This document shows positions 10,134-19,790 of a stretch of 42,732 nucleotides of DNA, in pieces; the stretch's first letter is position 1; each line of letters opens with the position of its first letter. The notes beneath the pieces are model-generated. The model saw only the letters and a program-made list of their open reading frames with translations, was not told where the DNA came from and made no database searches. The translations under genes and the position numbers were made by a program. Source of the DNA: Bacteroidota bacterium (lineage in GTDB: Bacteria; Bacteroidota; Bacteroidia; Bacteroidales; VadinHA17); NCBI GenBank assembly GCA_030618105.1, contig JAUXED010000008.1, forward strand, positions 1 to 42,732, in the 5' to 3' direction.

Positions 10134-11882
10134 ATGACTTTTCAGTATACAAATTATAAGGTTGAGGTAAAGAATCTTAAATATATAACAGATAATGGCA
10201 AGGTTTTTCCCAGGACTGCCATTGTTACTTTACTGGATAATAATAACCAATCGGTTGCAGTTGAACTATTCGGATATCTTGAAACGGAGAAGCTGTATAA
10301 GATGATTGATAAAAATGAGGATCTTAACCTGGATCATTGCCTGGTTAGGAATTTCTCTCTTTCGGTTTATCGCAGTGAACGCGGAATTGATAAAAAAGAA
10401 TACGTTAAGCTTAACGGGTTTAGGGCGTCCAATTCATTCTTCGAATCAAAATTTGGTACAGATTTTTCCTTTTCTGAATTCGATGAAGGAGATTTATCTT
10501 TTGAAGGCACTCATTTTGTAAAGGGTGATGTTTCATTCAATTCTACAAAGTTTGGTGACGGAGAGGTGAATTTTTCCAATACTTTATTTCATAATGGTAA
10601 TATTGACTTTACCAATGCAATATTTGGTTCAGGAGATTTTATTTTTAAAAATTCTGTAATTCATGATGGTAAAATAGATTTTCAGTATACTGATTTTGGT
10701 CAGGGATTGGTCTCGTTCGCCAATACTGAATTTTACAGTAATAAGGTCTCTTTTATAAATACGAACTTCAATGATGGTGAGGTAATTTTTAAAGTTGCCC
10801 GGTTCAAAGGTGGAAGTATTGATTTCCATTTTTCAAAGTTTGGAAAGGGAAACATATCTTTTGAGCGCACTGAATTTGGAGACAGTAATGTTGATTTCAG
10901 GACCGTAGAGTTTAATGAAGGAAGAATAAATTTTAACCGTTCTGTTTTTGGTAATGGTAATGTAAGTTTTGAAGGCAGCCAGATTAGGAAAGGAAAGTTT
11001 AGCTTTAAAAAGGCAAAGTTTGGTAAGGGGAATTTGAATTTTGAACTTGCTGAATATGATAATTGTGAACTGACTTTTGAAAATACCGATTTTGATGAGG
11101 GGGATATTTCCTTTCATAATTCCAGGTTTAAAAGGCTGTCAATGAAATCTTGTCATCTCGATCATTATCTTGATTTGAGAGTTGCGAAGTGCGATGTTAT
11201 GGATCTTTCAGATACCATAGTGCGAGATATAATTGATCTTCAGCCATATGATTTTGATATTGATATAAGATTGCTTGATCTTACCGGTATGCGATTGTTG
11301 GGTAGGATCAATATTGACTGGCATAGTAACAGGGTTGAAAAAATGATAAAAGAGCAGAAGGAATCGACCTGTCGCCAGTTAGCCGAGCAGTTCAGAATGT
11401 TGAAAGAGAATTTTTATTTGACAGGTAAGTATAGTGATGAAGACCATTCCTATATCCAGTTTAAGCGGCATGAAGCAAAAGCCGATCTGCATGAGAGTCT
11501 GAAAAAAAATCCTATAAATGCTATATGGCATTATCCTGCAAGAGCTTTTCAATGGCTGGTTTTTGATCAGGTTGGATTATATGCCACTAATCCGCTTAGG
11601 GTATTGTTCAGTATGGTAGTTAGCTATTTATTTTTCTCATTTACTTATGTTGTATTGCAATTTTTCACTACTTCCAGTATAAACTCATCAGTAGGTGATC
11701 CCGATCATTTATCAACTGTACAGGTAGCGCTTTATCACAGCGCTATTACTTTTCTGACAATTGGATATGGAGATTATTATCCCTCTGGTGCAATACGGTG
11801 GGTATCAGGATTAGAAGGATTTGTCGGATTGTTCCTGATGTCTTACTTTACAGTTGCTTTCGTGAGGAAGATACTAAGGTAA
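10134..11882 (+). CDS. Two-TM potassium channel pore fused to an N-terminal 12-residue-repeat solenoid
   Basis: Selectivity filter [13 protein letters not shown] between hydrophobic TM segments ([22 protein letters not shown] and [19 protein letters not shown]). Residues 119-334 are 18 contiguous 12-aa units of form G-x-[VIL]-x-F-x4-F-x2. Confidence 0.88.
   Translation: MTFQYTNYKVEVKNLKYITDNGKVFPRTAIVTLLDNNNQSVAVELFGYLETEKLYKMIDKNEDLNLDHCLVRNFSLSVYRSERGIDKKEYVKLNGFRASNSFFESKFGTDFSFSEFDEGDLSFEGTHFVKGDVSFNSTKFGDGEVNFSNTLFHNGNIDFTNAIFGSGDFIFKNSVIHDGKIDFQYTDFGQGLVSFANTEFYSNKVSFINTNFNDGEVIFKVARFKGGSIDFHFSKFGKGNISFERTEFGDSNVDFRTVEFNEGRINFNRSVFGNGNVSFEGSQIRKGKFSFKKAKFGKGNLNFELAEYDNCELTFENTDFDEGDISFHNSRFKRLSMKSCHLDHYLDLRVAKCDVMDLSDTIVRDIIDLQPYDFDIDIRLLDLTGMRLLGRINIDWHSNRVEKMIKEQKESTCRQLAEQFRMLKENFYLTGKYSDEDHSYIQFKRHEAKADLHESLKKNPINAIWHYPARAFQWLVFDQVGLYATNPLRVLFSMVVSYLFFSFTYVVLQFFTTSSINSSVGDPDHLSTVQVALYHSAITFLTIGYGDYYPSGAIRWVSGLEGFVGLFLMSYFTVAFVRKILR
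10488..11135 (+). repeat. 18 x 36-bp (12-aa) coding repeats in the channel N-terminus
   Basis: [48 protein letters not shown]/... /[12 protein letters not shown], no indels between units. Confidence 0.93.
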
Positions 11883-12548
11883 AAGGTCCGGTCTTATCTT
11901 TTTTGTACGGTCATACGATTGTTTTAACCTCCACTTTTCAACCTTTTCAGCATGACCTGATAATAAAACATCCGGGACTTTCCATCCTTTAAAATTTGCG
12001 GGGCGGGTATAGACAGGTGGTGCAAGCAGGTTATCCTGAAAAGAATCGGTAAGGGCAGATGTTTCATCCGAAAGAACTCCCGGAAGTAGCCTTACTATCG
12101 CATCAGTGATAACAGCACCGGCAAGCTCCCCTCCGGACAATACAAAGTCTCCAATTGAAAGTTCCATTGTAATCAGATGGTCCCGTACCCTCTGGTCAAC
12201 CCCTTTGTAATGTCCTGTCAGGATTATTAAATTGTTTTTGAGTGATAAGTTGTTTGCTGTTTTTTGTGTAAACCTCTCTGAATCAGGCGAAGTATATATA
12301 ATCTCATCATATTTTCGTTCGCCGGTTAACTTTTCAATAACATTGAAAATGGGTTCGATGGACATTACCATCCCGGCACCCCCACCAAACGCGTAATCAT
12401 CTACGCTTTTATATTTGTCTTTTGTATAATCCCGTAGATTATGAACCAGAATCTCAACAATTTGTTTTTCCCTTGCTCTCTGAATAATTGAATGCCCCAG
12501 CGGGCTTTCCAAAAGATCGGGAACGGCTGTAATTATATCTATTCGCAT
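11874..12548 (-). CDS. trmD: tRNA (guanine-N1-)-methyltransferase TrmD
   Basis: [78 protein letters not shown]. Confidence 0.95.
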   Translation of the reverse strand: MRIDIITAVPDLLESPLGHSIIQRAREKQIVEILVHNLRDYTKDKYKSVDDYAFGGGAGMVMSIEPIFNVIEKLTGERKYDEIIYTSPDSERFTQKTANNLSLKNNLIILTGHYKGVDQRVRDHLITMELSIGDFVLSGGELAGAVITDAIVRLLPGVLSDETSALTDSFQDNLLAPPVYTRPANFKGWKVPDVLLSGHAEKVEKWRLKQSYDRTKKIRPDLLP

Positions 12549-12571
12549 TTGTTCCATTTTTAACAAAAGTA

Positions 12572-12579
12572 CAAACTTA
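12572..12579 (-). promoter_or_regulatory. Candidate -7 box TAAGTTTG for trmD
   Basis: CAAACTTA on the + strand, about 24 nt upstream of the TrmD start. Confidence 0.4.
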
Positions 12580-12587
12580 TTTGAAGA

Positions 12588-12632
12588 AAGGCTAAAGATG
12601 AGGCTAAGGCTAAGGCTAAGGCTGAGGATAAG
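12588..12632 (+). repeat. 6-bp tandem array, unit AGGCTA
   Basis: aggctaaagatgaggctaaggctaaggctaaggctgaggat. Confidence 0.85.
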
Positions 12633-12710
12633 AGAAGACTACATTCCAAAAATAAGACAAAGAACACCTGTAACTTACTTATTGCTTTGCGAAGCTGCAC
12701 CTTCACAGAG

Positions 12711-12754
12711 TGCCATTATGGCATGTGTATTTTCGAAAAGCTGCCAATATGGCA
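12711..12754. promoter_or_regulatory. Two inverted-repeat operator-like sites TGCCATTATGGCA (12711-12723) and TGCCAATATGGCA (12742-12754)
   Basis: Two near-identical 13-bp dyads whose centres are 31 bp apart, upstream of hsp20. Confidence 0.6.
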
Positions 12755-12868
12755 TTGCGATTAACTATTAACTGATAAACTGTCCTGAAAAACGAAACGG
12801 CATTGGTTTTGGAGATATTGTTATCGAATAGAGTTTGAAACAAAAATTATTAACAAAAATTTAATAAA

Positions 12869-13315
12869 ATGACACTTGTAAAATTTAATGATTGGAACAA
12901 CCAGGCAGTTGCAAATAACTATTTTTCTTTCTCAGACCTGATTAGTGATTTCTTTGGAAACGAAGGTTATTGTGATGATTATAAGGCTATTCCGGAAGCT
13001 AATATTTCTGAAGATGAGAATAAATATCAAATTGAACTGGCTGTACCCGGACTTGAGAAAAAGGATATCAATGTGGAAATTGATAAAGATATATTGAAAA
13101 TCCGTCATGAGAGTTCGGAAAAGAAAGAGAATGAAAACCACAGGTATTCCCGCAGGGAATTCCGGTATAATGGATTTACACGGACTTTTATCATCCCCGA
13201 AAGTGTTGATGACAGTAAGATGAAAGCAAAATATGAAAATGGAATTCTTATGCTTGAATTGCCAAAGAAGCAAAAGTCGGAAGTAGAACAAAAACGTGAG
13301 ATAAGGATTTCATAA
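12869..13315 (+). CDS. Hsp20/alpha-crystallin small heat shock protein
   Basis: IPEANISEDENKYQIELAVPGLEKKDINVEIDKDILKI, RREFRYNGFTRTFIIPESVD, KYENGILMLELPKK. Confidence 0.95.
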   Translation: MTLVKFNDWNNQAVANNYFSFSDLISDFFGNEGYCDDYKAIPEANISEDENKYQIELAVPGLEKKDINVEIDKDILKIRHESSEKKENENHRYSRREFRYNGFTRTFIIPESVDDSKMKAKYENGILMLELPKKQKSEVEQKREIRIS

Positions 13316-13342
13316 ATCTTTCGGACATATCTATTAATGATA

Positions 13343-13375
13343 CCACTTACCTTGTTTCGGCAAGTGGTTTTTTTT
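13343..13375 (+). terminator. Rho-independent terminator after hsp20
   Basis: CCACTTACC-TTGTTTC-GGCAAGTGG hairpin followed by a run of 8 T. Confidence 0.75.
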
Positions 13376-13444
13376 ATGTAAGAAATCTATATTCCAAAAT
13401 AAAAGGAAAAACTTTGAGTATTCGAAGTGAATTGTATATTTTCG

Positions 13445-13452
13445 TAGCTTTG
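13445..13452 (+). promoter_or_regulatory. Candidate -7 box TAGCTTTG for the DUF349 gene
   Basis: Matches TAnnTTTG about 65 nt upstream of the start. Confidence 0.4.
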
Positions 13453-13515
13453 TATTAATTGTTATTCTGTGTCCTGTTGGATGAATAGTAATAGATACTA
13501 TCAGTAAAAGAGATA

Positions 13516-15735
13516 TTGATGGACAACAATGAAGAAAAAAGCTCTGTTCGTGAAGAACAATTCGGGGAAGAGAAAAATAACCCTGAAAATACAGTAAAGA
13601 AGGAAGAAACTTCTGATCAGCTTAATGATTCTCAAATAGGGGAAGATCCTGATGGTGAATTTGTAAATTCTTCTGAAACAACAGTTGAAAAAACTGATTC
13701 GGAAAAAAATGCCACTGATAGTTCCTTACTGGAAAAATCAAATGATGCCTGCCTGCCTGCCGGACAGGCTGGCCTGCCGGCAAGGAAGGGAAACGATTCG
13801 AAACAGATAGAATCTGATGTAGATTCTGAAAAAGCAGAGGAAAAGGAACCAACAAAAGCAAAGGAAGACACTGATGAAATAGCAGAGGGGGAAGCAAAAA
13901 AGGAAGAAGAAGATTCAGTAAAGGCAGAGGAAAAGGAAGCAACAAAGACAGAGGAAAAACCTGATGAAGCAGAGGAAAAGGAGGTTGAGGAAATATTGGT
14001 AAGATCAGTTGATTATTCAACTTTTGGAAAGGAACAATTAGTTAACAGATTGACACTTTTGATTGAAGAGAGACCTGTAAACGAGATCAGAAATGATATT
14101 GACCATATAAAAATTAATTTTTACAAGAAGCACAGAAGTGAACTGGAACAGAAGAAAAAACAATTCCTCAAAGAGGGTGGTGAATTAAAAGATTTTATGA
14201 CCGGGGATGATCCTCTTGAATTAAATTTAAAAAGTCTTCTGCAAAAGTTCAGAAAGAAAAAAACTGAATATATTAAAACCCTTGAGGCTGATAAGCAGGA
14301 GAACCTTAAGGAAAAGTATAAAATTATTGATGAAATAAAAGATCTTGTTAACCGTGAGGAGTCACTTCATAAAACTTTTCAGGAATTCCGTGATCTTCAG
14401 AATCGCTGGAAAGCTGTTGGTATGGTGCCCCAACAAAATCTAAAGGATCTATGGGAAACTTACCACCATCATGGTGAAAAGTTTTATGATTATGTAAAAA
14501 TCAATAAAGAACTGCGAGATCTTGATTTAAAAAAGAATCTGGAAGCGAAGATTAAACTTTGTGAAAAAGCAGAAGAAATAATATCGGAATCCAATATTGT
14601 CACTTCTTATGAGGCACTTCAGAAATATCATGACCTGTGGAGAGAAATAGGTCCTGTTCCACGTGAGAATAAGACAGAATTATGGGAAAGATTCAAGGAA
14701 ATAACTTCAAAGATTAACAAGAAACATCATCAGTATTACCAGGATATTAAAGATCAGCAAAAGAAGAATCTGGAAGACAAAACGAAACTATGTGAACAGG
14801 TAGAAGAAATTAACAAGCAATGTGATATCAAATCTCCCAGAAACTGGGAGAAAACAGCTAATGAGATAAAAAAACTTCAGAAGGTTTGGCGTACAATTGG
14901 TTTTGCTCCGCGTAAACATAATAATAAAATATACAAGAGGTTCAGGGAAGCTTGTGACGCTTTTTTCCTGGCAAAGCGGAATTTTTATACTGAACATAAA
15001 GAGGTTCAGAATAATAACCTTAAATTAAAAGTAGAATTGGCTGTTCAGGCAGAAGATTTGCAGGTTAGTGAAGAATGGAAACAAACAACAGATGCATTGA
15101 TCAAACTACAAAGACAGTGGAAAGAGATAGGTCCGGTTCCAAGAAAAAATTCAGAGAAAATATGGAAACGTTTCAGAGCTGCATGTGATAAGTTTTTTGA
15201 AAGGAAATCAGGATATTATTCCAACAGGGATGAAGTATTTAAAGATAATTTGAAACTGAAAAATGAGCTGATTGAAGAAATTGAGAAATATATACCTATT
15301 GACAATGCAGAAGGGAACTTTATCAAAATCCAGGATTTTCAACATCGCTGGACAGAAATCGGATTTGTGCCTTTCAAACAAAAGGATGAGATTATTAACA
15401 GGTATAAGAGTGTAATTAATAAGCAGTTTGACAAGTTAGATGTTGACGAGTTCAGAAAGAATAAACTTAAATATAAGAATAAGCTGGAGCAATTACGTGA
15501 GAGTCCGAAGGGAAGTATCAAGGCTAAAAACGACAGGGAGAAATTTTACAACAAGATTAAAAAACTGGAAAGCGATGTTGTTCTTTGGGAAAATAATAAA
15601 GGCTTTTTTGCAAAATCAGATAATGCCGAATCTTTGATCCGGGAAGTGGATGAGAAAATTGATCAGGCAAAAGAGAATATCATCCTCCTGGAAGAAAAAA
15701 TAAAAATGATTGATCAGATTGATCTGAATGGATAG
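13516..15735 (+). CDS. DUF349 domain-containing protein with acidic low-complexity N-terminus
   Basis: Repeated W(R/K)EIGPVPR(K/E)N...W(E/K)RF(K/R)xACDxFF modules; N-terminus rich in E/K. Confidence 0.9.
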   Translation: MMDNNEEKSSVREEQFGEEKNNPENTVKKEETSDQLNDSQIGEDPDGEFVNSSETTVEKTDSEKNATDSSLLEKSNDACLPAGQAGLPARKGNDSKQIESDVDSEKAEEKEPTKAKEDTDEIAEGEAKKEEEDSVKAEEKEATKTEEKPDEAEEKEVEEILVRSVDYSTFGKEQLVNRLTLLIEERPVNEIRNDIDHIKINFYKKHRSELEQKKKQFLKEGGELKDFMTGDDPLELNLKSLLQKFRKKKTEYIKTLEADKQENLKEKYKIIDEIKDLVNREESLHKTFQEFRDLQNRWKAVGMVPQQNLKDLWETYHHHGEKFYDYVKINKELRDLDLKKNLEAKIKLCEKAEEIISESNIVTSYEALQKYHDLWREIGPVPRENKTELWERFKEITSKINKKHHQYYQDIKDQQKKNLEDKTKLCEQVEEINKQCDIKSPRNWEKTANEIKKLQKVWRTIGFAPRKHNNKIYKRFREACDAFFLAKRNFYTEHKEVQNNNLKLKVELAVQAEDLQVSEEWKQTTDALIKLQRQWKEIGPVPRKNSEKIWKRFRAACDKFFERKSGYYSNRDEVFKDNLKLKNELIEEIEKYIPIDNAEGNFIKIQDFQHRWTEIGFVPFKQKDEIINRYKSVINKQFDKLDVDEFRKNKLKYKNKLEQLRESPKGSIKAKNDREKFYNKIKKLESDVVLWENNKGFFAKSDNAESLIREVDEKIDQAKENIILLEEKIKMIDQIDLNG
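13747..13785 (+). repeat. GC-rich palindromic (REP-like) element in frame within the DUF349 gene (ACLPAGQAGLPAR)
   Basis: TGCCGG-A-CAGGC-TG-GCCTG-CCGGCA near-perfect hairpin (13758-13782), far GC-richer than its surroundings. Confidence 0.8.
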
Positions 15736-15780
15736 TGCCGGTAAGGGTATTTATAAATATAACCTCTAATAAATTATAGT

Positions 15781-17454
15781 TTGTCTTCTACAACTAAATA
15801 TATTTTTGTAACTGGTGGGGTTACTTCTTCCCTGGGAAAAGGAATCATATCGTCATCTCTTGCCAAATTATTGCAGGCACGTGGATATTCTGTCACTATA
15901 CAAAAACTTGATCCCTATATTAATGTCGATCCGGGTACTCTGAACCCATACGAACATGGTGAATGTTATGTAACTGTTGATGGCGCTGAAACTGATCTCG
16001 ATCTGGGTCACTATGAGCGATTCCTTAACAAACCTACTTACCAGGATAATAACGTTACTACCGGAATGGTTTACCAATCGGTTATCAATAAAGAACGAAA
16101 GGGTGATTACCTGGGTAAGACAGTGCAAATTATTCCGCATATTACCGATGAAATAAAATTCAGGATTAAGAAAGTTGCAAAAAAAACAAAGTATGATGTT
16201 GTTATTACTGAAATAGGAGGTACTGTTGGAGACATAGAGTCACTTCCATATATCGAATCGGTAAGACAACTTAAATGGGAATTGGGTCGGTCAAATAGTT
16301 TAGTAATACACCTCACTCTGGTTCCTTATCTTTCTGCATCGGGAGAACTTAAAACAAAACCAACTCAACACTCAGTAAAAGTTTTACTGGAAACAGGTAT
16401 TCAACCTGATATCCTGGTATTGCGAACCGAGAGAAAACTCTCTGATGATATAAGGAATAAAGTAGCCCTGTTTTGTAATGTTGATCGTGATTCTGTTATT
16501 GAATCAATTGATGTTTCCACAATATATAAGGTTCCAATTCTCATGCTTCGTGAGAAACTGGATATAATAGTATTAAAGAAACTTGACCTCGTTATTAATA
16601 AAGAACCCGGACTTAGAAAATGGAAAACTTTCCTTAATAAGCTGAATAACCCCAAACATCATATCAAAATTGGACTGGTGGGTAAATATGTTGAGTTACC
16701 GGATGCATATAAATCTATATCAGAATCGTTTATTCATGCAGGTGCCAGTAATGATTGTCATGTCGAAGTTGATCTTATTCAGTCTGAAACACTTCATATA
16801 AGAAACAATAAAAGGAAACTTTCAGATTTTGATGGAATACTGGTTGCCCCCGGATTCGGACATCGTGGTATTGAAGGGAAAATTCTTGCTGCCAGATTTG
16901 CCAGAGAAAATAATATACCTTTCCTTGGTATATGCCTGGGTATGCAATGTGCTGTAATAGAATTCGCCAGAAATAAATTAGGGTTCGAAGGAGCAAACTC
17001 TTCCGAAATGGATCCTGAAACAAAATTTCCGGTTATTGATTTAATGGAAGAGCAGAAGAAAGTAACCCGGAAGGGTGGAACCATGCGGCTTGGTGCATAT
17101 GATTGTGTGCTTGATATAAGTTCTCTGACATATATGGCATATAAAAGGAAAAATATTTCAGAACGCCATCGTCACAGGTACGAATTTAATAATAAATATC
17201 TAAAAGATTTTGAAAAGGCAGGTATGCAAGGAGTGGGGATCAATCCCTGTTCAGGACTTGTTGAAATAATGGAAATTCCTGAACACAGATGGTTTGTCGG
17301 GGTTCAGTTCCACCCTGAATACAGCTCTACTGTAGTTAAACCACATCCGCTTTTTGTGGATTTTGTCAAAGCAGCCATTAAGTATCATATGGAAGAAGAA
17401 AAAAGTCAAAAGTCGAAGGGTCAAAAGGTCGAAGAGAGAAGAGTGAAGAAGTAA
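15781..17454 (+). CDS. pyrG: CTP synthase
   Basis: [84 protein letters not shown] start. Confidence 0.97.
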   Translation: MSSTTKYIFVTGGVTSSLGKGIISSSLAKLLQARGYSVTIQKLDPYINVDPGTLNPYEHGECYVTVDGAETDLDLGHYERFLNKPTYQDNNVTTGMVYQSVINKERKGDYLGKTVQIIPHITDEIKFRIKKVAKKTKYDVVITEIGGTVGDIESLPYIESVRQLKWELGRSNSLVIHLTLVPYLSASGELKTKPTQHSVKVLLETGIQPDILVLRTERKLSDDIRNKVALFCNVDRDSVIESIDVSTIYKVPILMLREKLDIIVLKKLDLVINKEPGLRKWKTFLNKLNNPKHHIKIGLVGKYVELPDAYKSISESFIHAGASNDCHVEVDLIQSETLHIRNNKRKLSDFDGILVAPGFGHRGIEGKILAARFARENNIPFLGICLGMQCAVIEFARNKLGFEGANSSEMDPETKFPVIDLMEEQKKVTRKGGTMRLGAYDCVLDISSLTYMAYKRKNISERHRHRYEFNNKYLKDFEKAGMQGVGINPCSGLVEIMEIPEHRWFVGVQFHPEYSSTVVKPHPLFVDFVKAAIKYHMEEEKSQKSKGQKVEERRVKK

Positions 17455-17543
17455 GTAGAAAGTAGTAAATAGTATGTAGGAAAGATGAAGAAAAATGAGG
17501 AAATGATAAAATGATAAAATGAGGAAATGAGAAAAAGGGGCAT

Positions 17544-17670
17544 GAACTCGTAACTCGTAACTCGTAACCCGTAACTCGTAACACTTTGAAAGAATGTAAA
17601 ATTTTAAAGTTTAATCATTTTAGTCATTTTGAATTTTAGTCATTTCAAACTTAAGGCACTGAATAGTTAC
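17544..17670 (+). repeat. 9-bp CTCGTAACC repeats plus TTTAATCATTTTAGTCATTT module (copy 2)
   Basis: ctcgtaactcgtaactcgtaacccgtaactcgtaacac followed by sequence resembling 10011-10068. Confidence 0.75.
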
Positions 17671-17700
17671 GAAAATATTAATTGAAATCAATAAATAGGA

Positions 17701-19683
17701 ATGGATAAAAACTCAATAATCGGAATAATCCTGATAGCAACTATCTTTATTCTTTTTGGCTGGTTTAATACCCAAAAGACCAGGAAAGCTTATGAAGATG
17801 AAATTAGCGTGGCTGATTCATTATTCGATGCCAGGAATTACGAAGCTGCAAGGTTGGCTTATAGAAAGGTACTTACTTACAAAGTAAATGAGGAATATGT
17901 GTTTGAAAGAATAGACAGAATTAATTCTATAATAATCCCTGATACAGTAAGTATTGATCCTGCCACAACAAATGAAATTAAACCTGAAGAAACTATAAGG
18001 CAGATGGCGGAATCGGTTGAGAAGACAGTTGTCTATTCAGATGAGGAGGCACAAAATATGTATGGAGCTTTTTCATCAAGCGCCTCAGGTGAGAATAGTT
18101 TTATAACTCTTGAGAATGACAAAGTTAAAGTAGAATTGTCAACTTTAGGAGGGCGTGTATATTCGGCAGAGATAAAGAATTATCAAACACACGATTCATT
18201 GCCATTAATACTTTTTGACGGTGATTCAACCGAATTTGGATTACGGTTCTTTACAATTGACAATAAGCCAATTGAGACTAAGATGTTCTATTTTAAACCG
18301 GTGAAAGAAAGAACCGGTTTTGATGCATCAGGTTCAAAGCAATCTGTTCCTCTTCGTTTGGAAGTTGGTGAAGGCATGTATATTGAATTCTTGTATACAC
18401 TCGAACCGGGGAGCTATATGGTTGATCTTGATATTACTTTGTATGGAATGGATGAGATAATTGCAGCCAATTTGAACAGCCTCGATTTAAATTGGGAAAT
18501 TTTTATGCCACAACAGGAAAAAGGCAGGCAGAATGAAAATAATTATAGTTCCCTGAAATATAAATTCTTTGAAGGTGAAGTTTCAGGATCTCGAATGAGA
18601 TCAAGCAAAGATGTTGAAGAGGAAGATATTCCTACAAAAATCAAATGGGTTGGCTTTAAAGATCAATTTTTCTCGTCTGTTATTATTGCTGATAAATTTT
18701 TTACTAATGGTTATATGCGTTCAGAACAGCTTGACTCCGAAAAATACTTTCGGAATATGCGTACAGAACTTGGTATTCCATATGAAGGTAAAAGTGAGGA
18801 AATAGTTAATTTAAGTTTTTATTTCGGTCCTAATCATTTCCAGACTTTGAAAAAGTACGGAATGGAACTAAAAGAACTGGTTTACCTTGGGAAAAGTATT
18901 ATCCGCTTTATTAACCAGTATGTGATTATTGCTCTTTTTAACTGGCTGAATAATTTTATTGGGAATTATGGTCTTATTATTCTTATTCTCACCGTAATTA
19001 TCAAGATGGGGCTTTTCCCTCTTACCTTCAAATCTTATATGTCGCAGGCTAAAATGAGGGTGCTTAAACCTCAGGTTGATGAGATTAATGCAAAGTTTCC
19101 CAAGAAAGAGGATGCTATGAAAAAGCAGCAGGCTGTGATGGCTCTCTACAAAAAAGCAGGTGCCAGTCCAATGGGTGGTTGTCTGCCCATGTTGGTTCAG
19201 ATGCCTGTTCTTTTTGCTATGTTCCGCTTTTTCCCGTCTTCAATTGAATTGCGGCAGGAGGGTTTCTTATGGGCGCACGACCTTTCAACTTACGATTCAA
19301 TTCTTAACCTCCCCTTTGAAATACCAATGTATGGTGATCATGTAAGTCTTTTTACCCTGTTGATGACTGTTTCAACTATCATAACAATGAAAATCAATAG
19401 TCCCGCTACAGAATCAACACAAATGCCCGGGATGAAAGGAATGATGTATATAATGCCTGTTATGTTTATGCTGATATTGAATAATTTCTCTGCCGGATTG
19501 ACTTATTATTATTTCCTGGCTAACATTATAACTTTCGGGCAGAATTTGATAACAAAGCGATTTGTGGATGAAGAAGCAATATTAAAAAAGCTGGCTGAGA
19601 ATAAGAAGAAGCCTGCTCAAAAATCAAAATGGCAGAAAAGACTTGAAGAAGCAGCTAAATCAAAGGGTAGGGGAAAAAAATAA
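17701..19683 (+). CDS. yidC: Membrane protein insertase YidC
   Basis: NNFIGNYGLIILILTVIIKMGLFPLTFKSYMSQAKM, GASPMGGCLPMLVQMPVLFAMFRFFPSSIELRQEGFLWAHDLSTYDSI, SAGLTYYYFLANI. Confidence 0.97.
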   Translation: MDKNSIIGIILIATIFILFGWFNTQKTRKAYEDEISVADSLFDARNYEAARLAYRKVLTYKVNEEYVFERIDRINSIIIPDTVSIDPATTNEIKPEETIRQMAESVEKTVVYSDEEAQNMYGAFSSSASGENSFITLENDKVKVELSTLGGRVYSAEIKNYQTHDSLPLILFDGDSTEFGLRFFTIDNKPIETKMFYFKPVKERTGFDASGSKQSVPLRLEVGEGMYIEFLYTLEPGSYMVDLDITLYGMDEIIAANLNSLDLNWEIFMPQQEKGRQNENNYSSLKYKFFEGEVSGSRMRSSKDVEEEDIPTKIKWVGFKDQFFSSVIIADKFFTNGYMRSEQLDSEKYFRNMRTELGIPYEGKSEEIVNLSFYFGPNHFQTLKKYGMELKELVYLGKSIIRFINQYVIIALFNWLNNFIGNYGLIILILTVIIKMGLFPLTFKSYMSQAKMRVLKPQVDEINAKFPKKEDAMKKQQAVMALYKKAGASPMGGCLPMLVQMPVLFAMFRFFPSSIELRQEGFLWAHDLSTYDSILNLPFEIPMYGDHVSLFTLLMTVSTIITMKINSPATESTQMPGMKGMMYIMPVMFMLILNNFSAGLTYYYFLANIITFGQNLITKRFVDEEAILKKLAENKKKPAQKSKWQKRLEEAAKSKGRGKK

Positions 19684-19714
19684 AAATTACAAAGTAAAAA
19701 TTAAAAATTAAAAA

Positions 19715-19789
19715 GCCATTGAAAAACTGCCACATGATGTATGCAGAGAAGATCTTCCGGTTGAAATTATAGGATGGATAGATAAGTAA
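19715..19789 (+). pseudogene. Possible C-terminal gene relic (AIEKLPHDVCREDLPVEIIGWIDK*)
   Basis: 24-codon protein-like open segment with no start codon and an in-frame stop just upstream. Confidence 0.25.
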
Positions 19790-19790
19790 A

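Noticed and set aside
10833-11117. 94-aa minus-strand ORF (and 10629-10829) with repeated I/F motifs
   Set aside because: Antisense shadow of the 36-bp coding repeats in the channel gene; no independent coding signal.
10134-11882. Classical pentapeptide-repeat (A[DN]LxX) domain
   Set aside because: Strict 12-residue period with F at positions 5 and 10; not a 5-residue period.
13622-14020. 132-aa and 79-aa minus-strand ORFs opposite the DUF349 N-terminus
   Set aside because: Antisense of a low-complexity GAA/AAG-rich coding region; low-complexity P/L/F translation.
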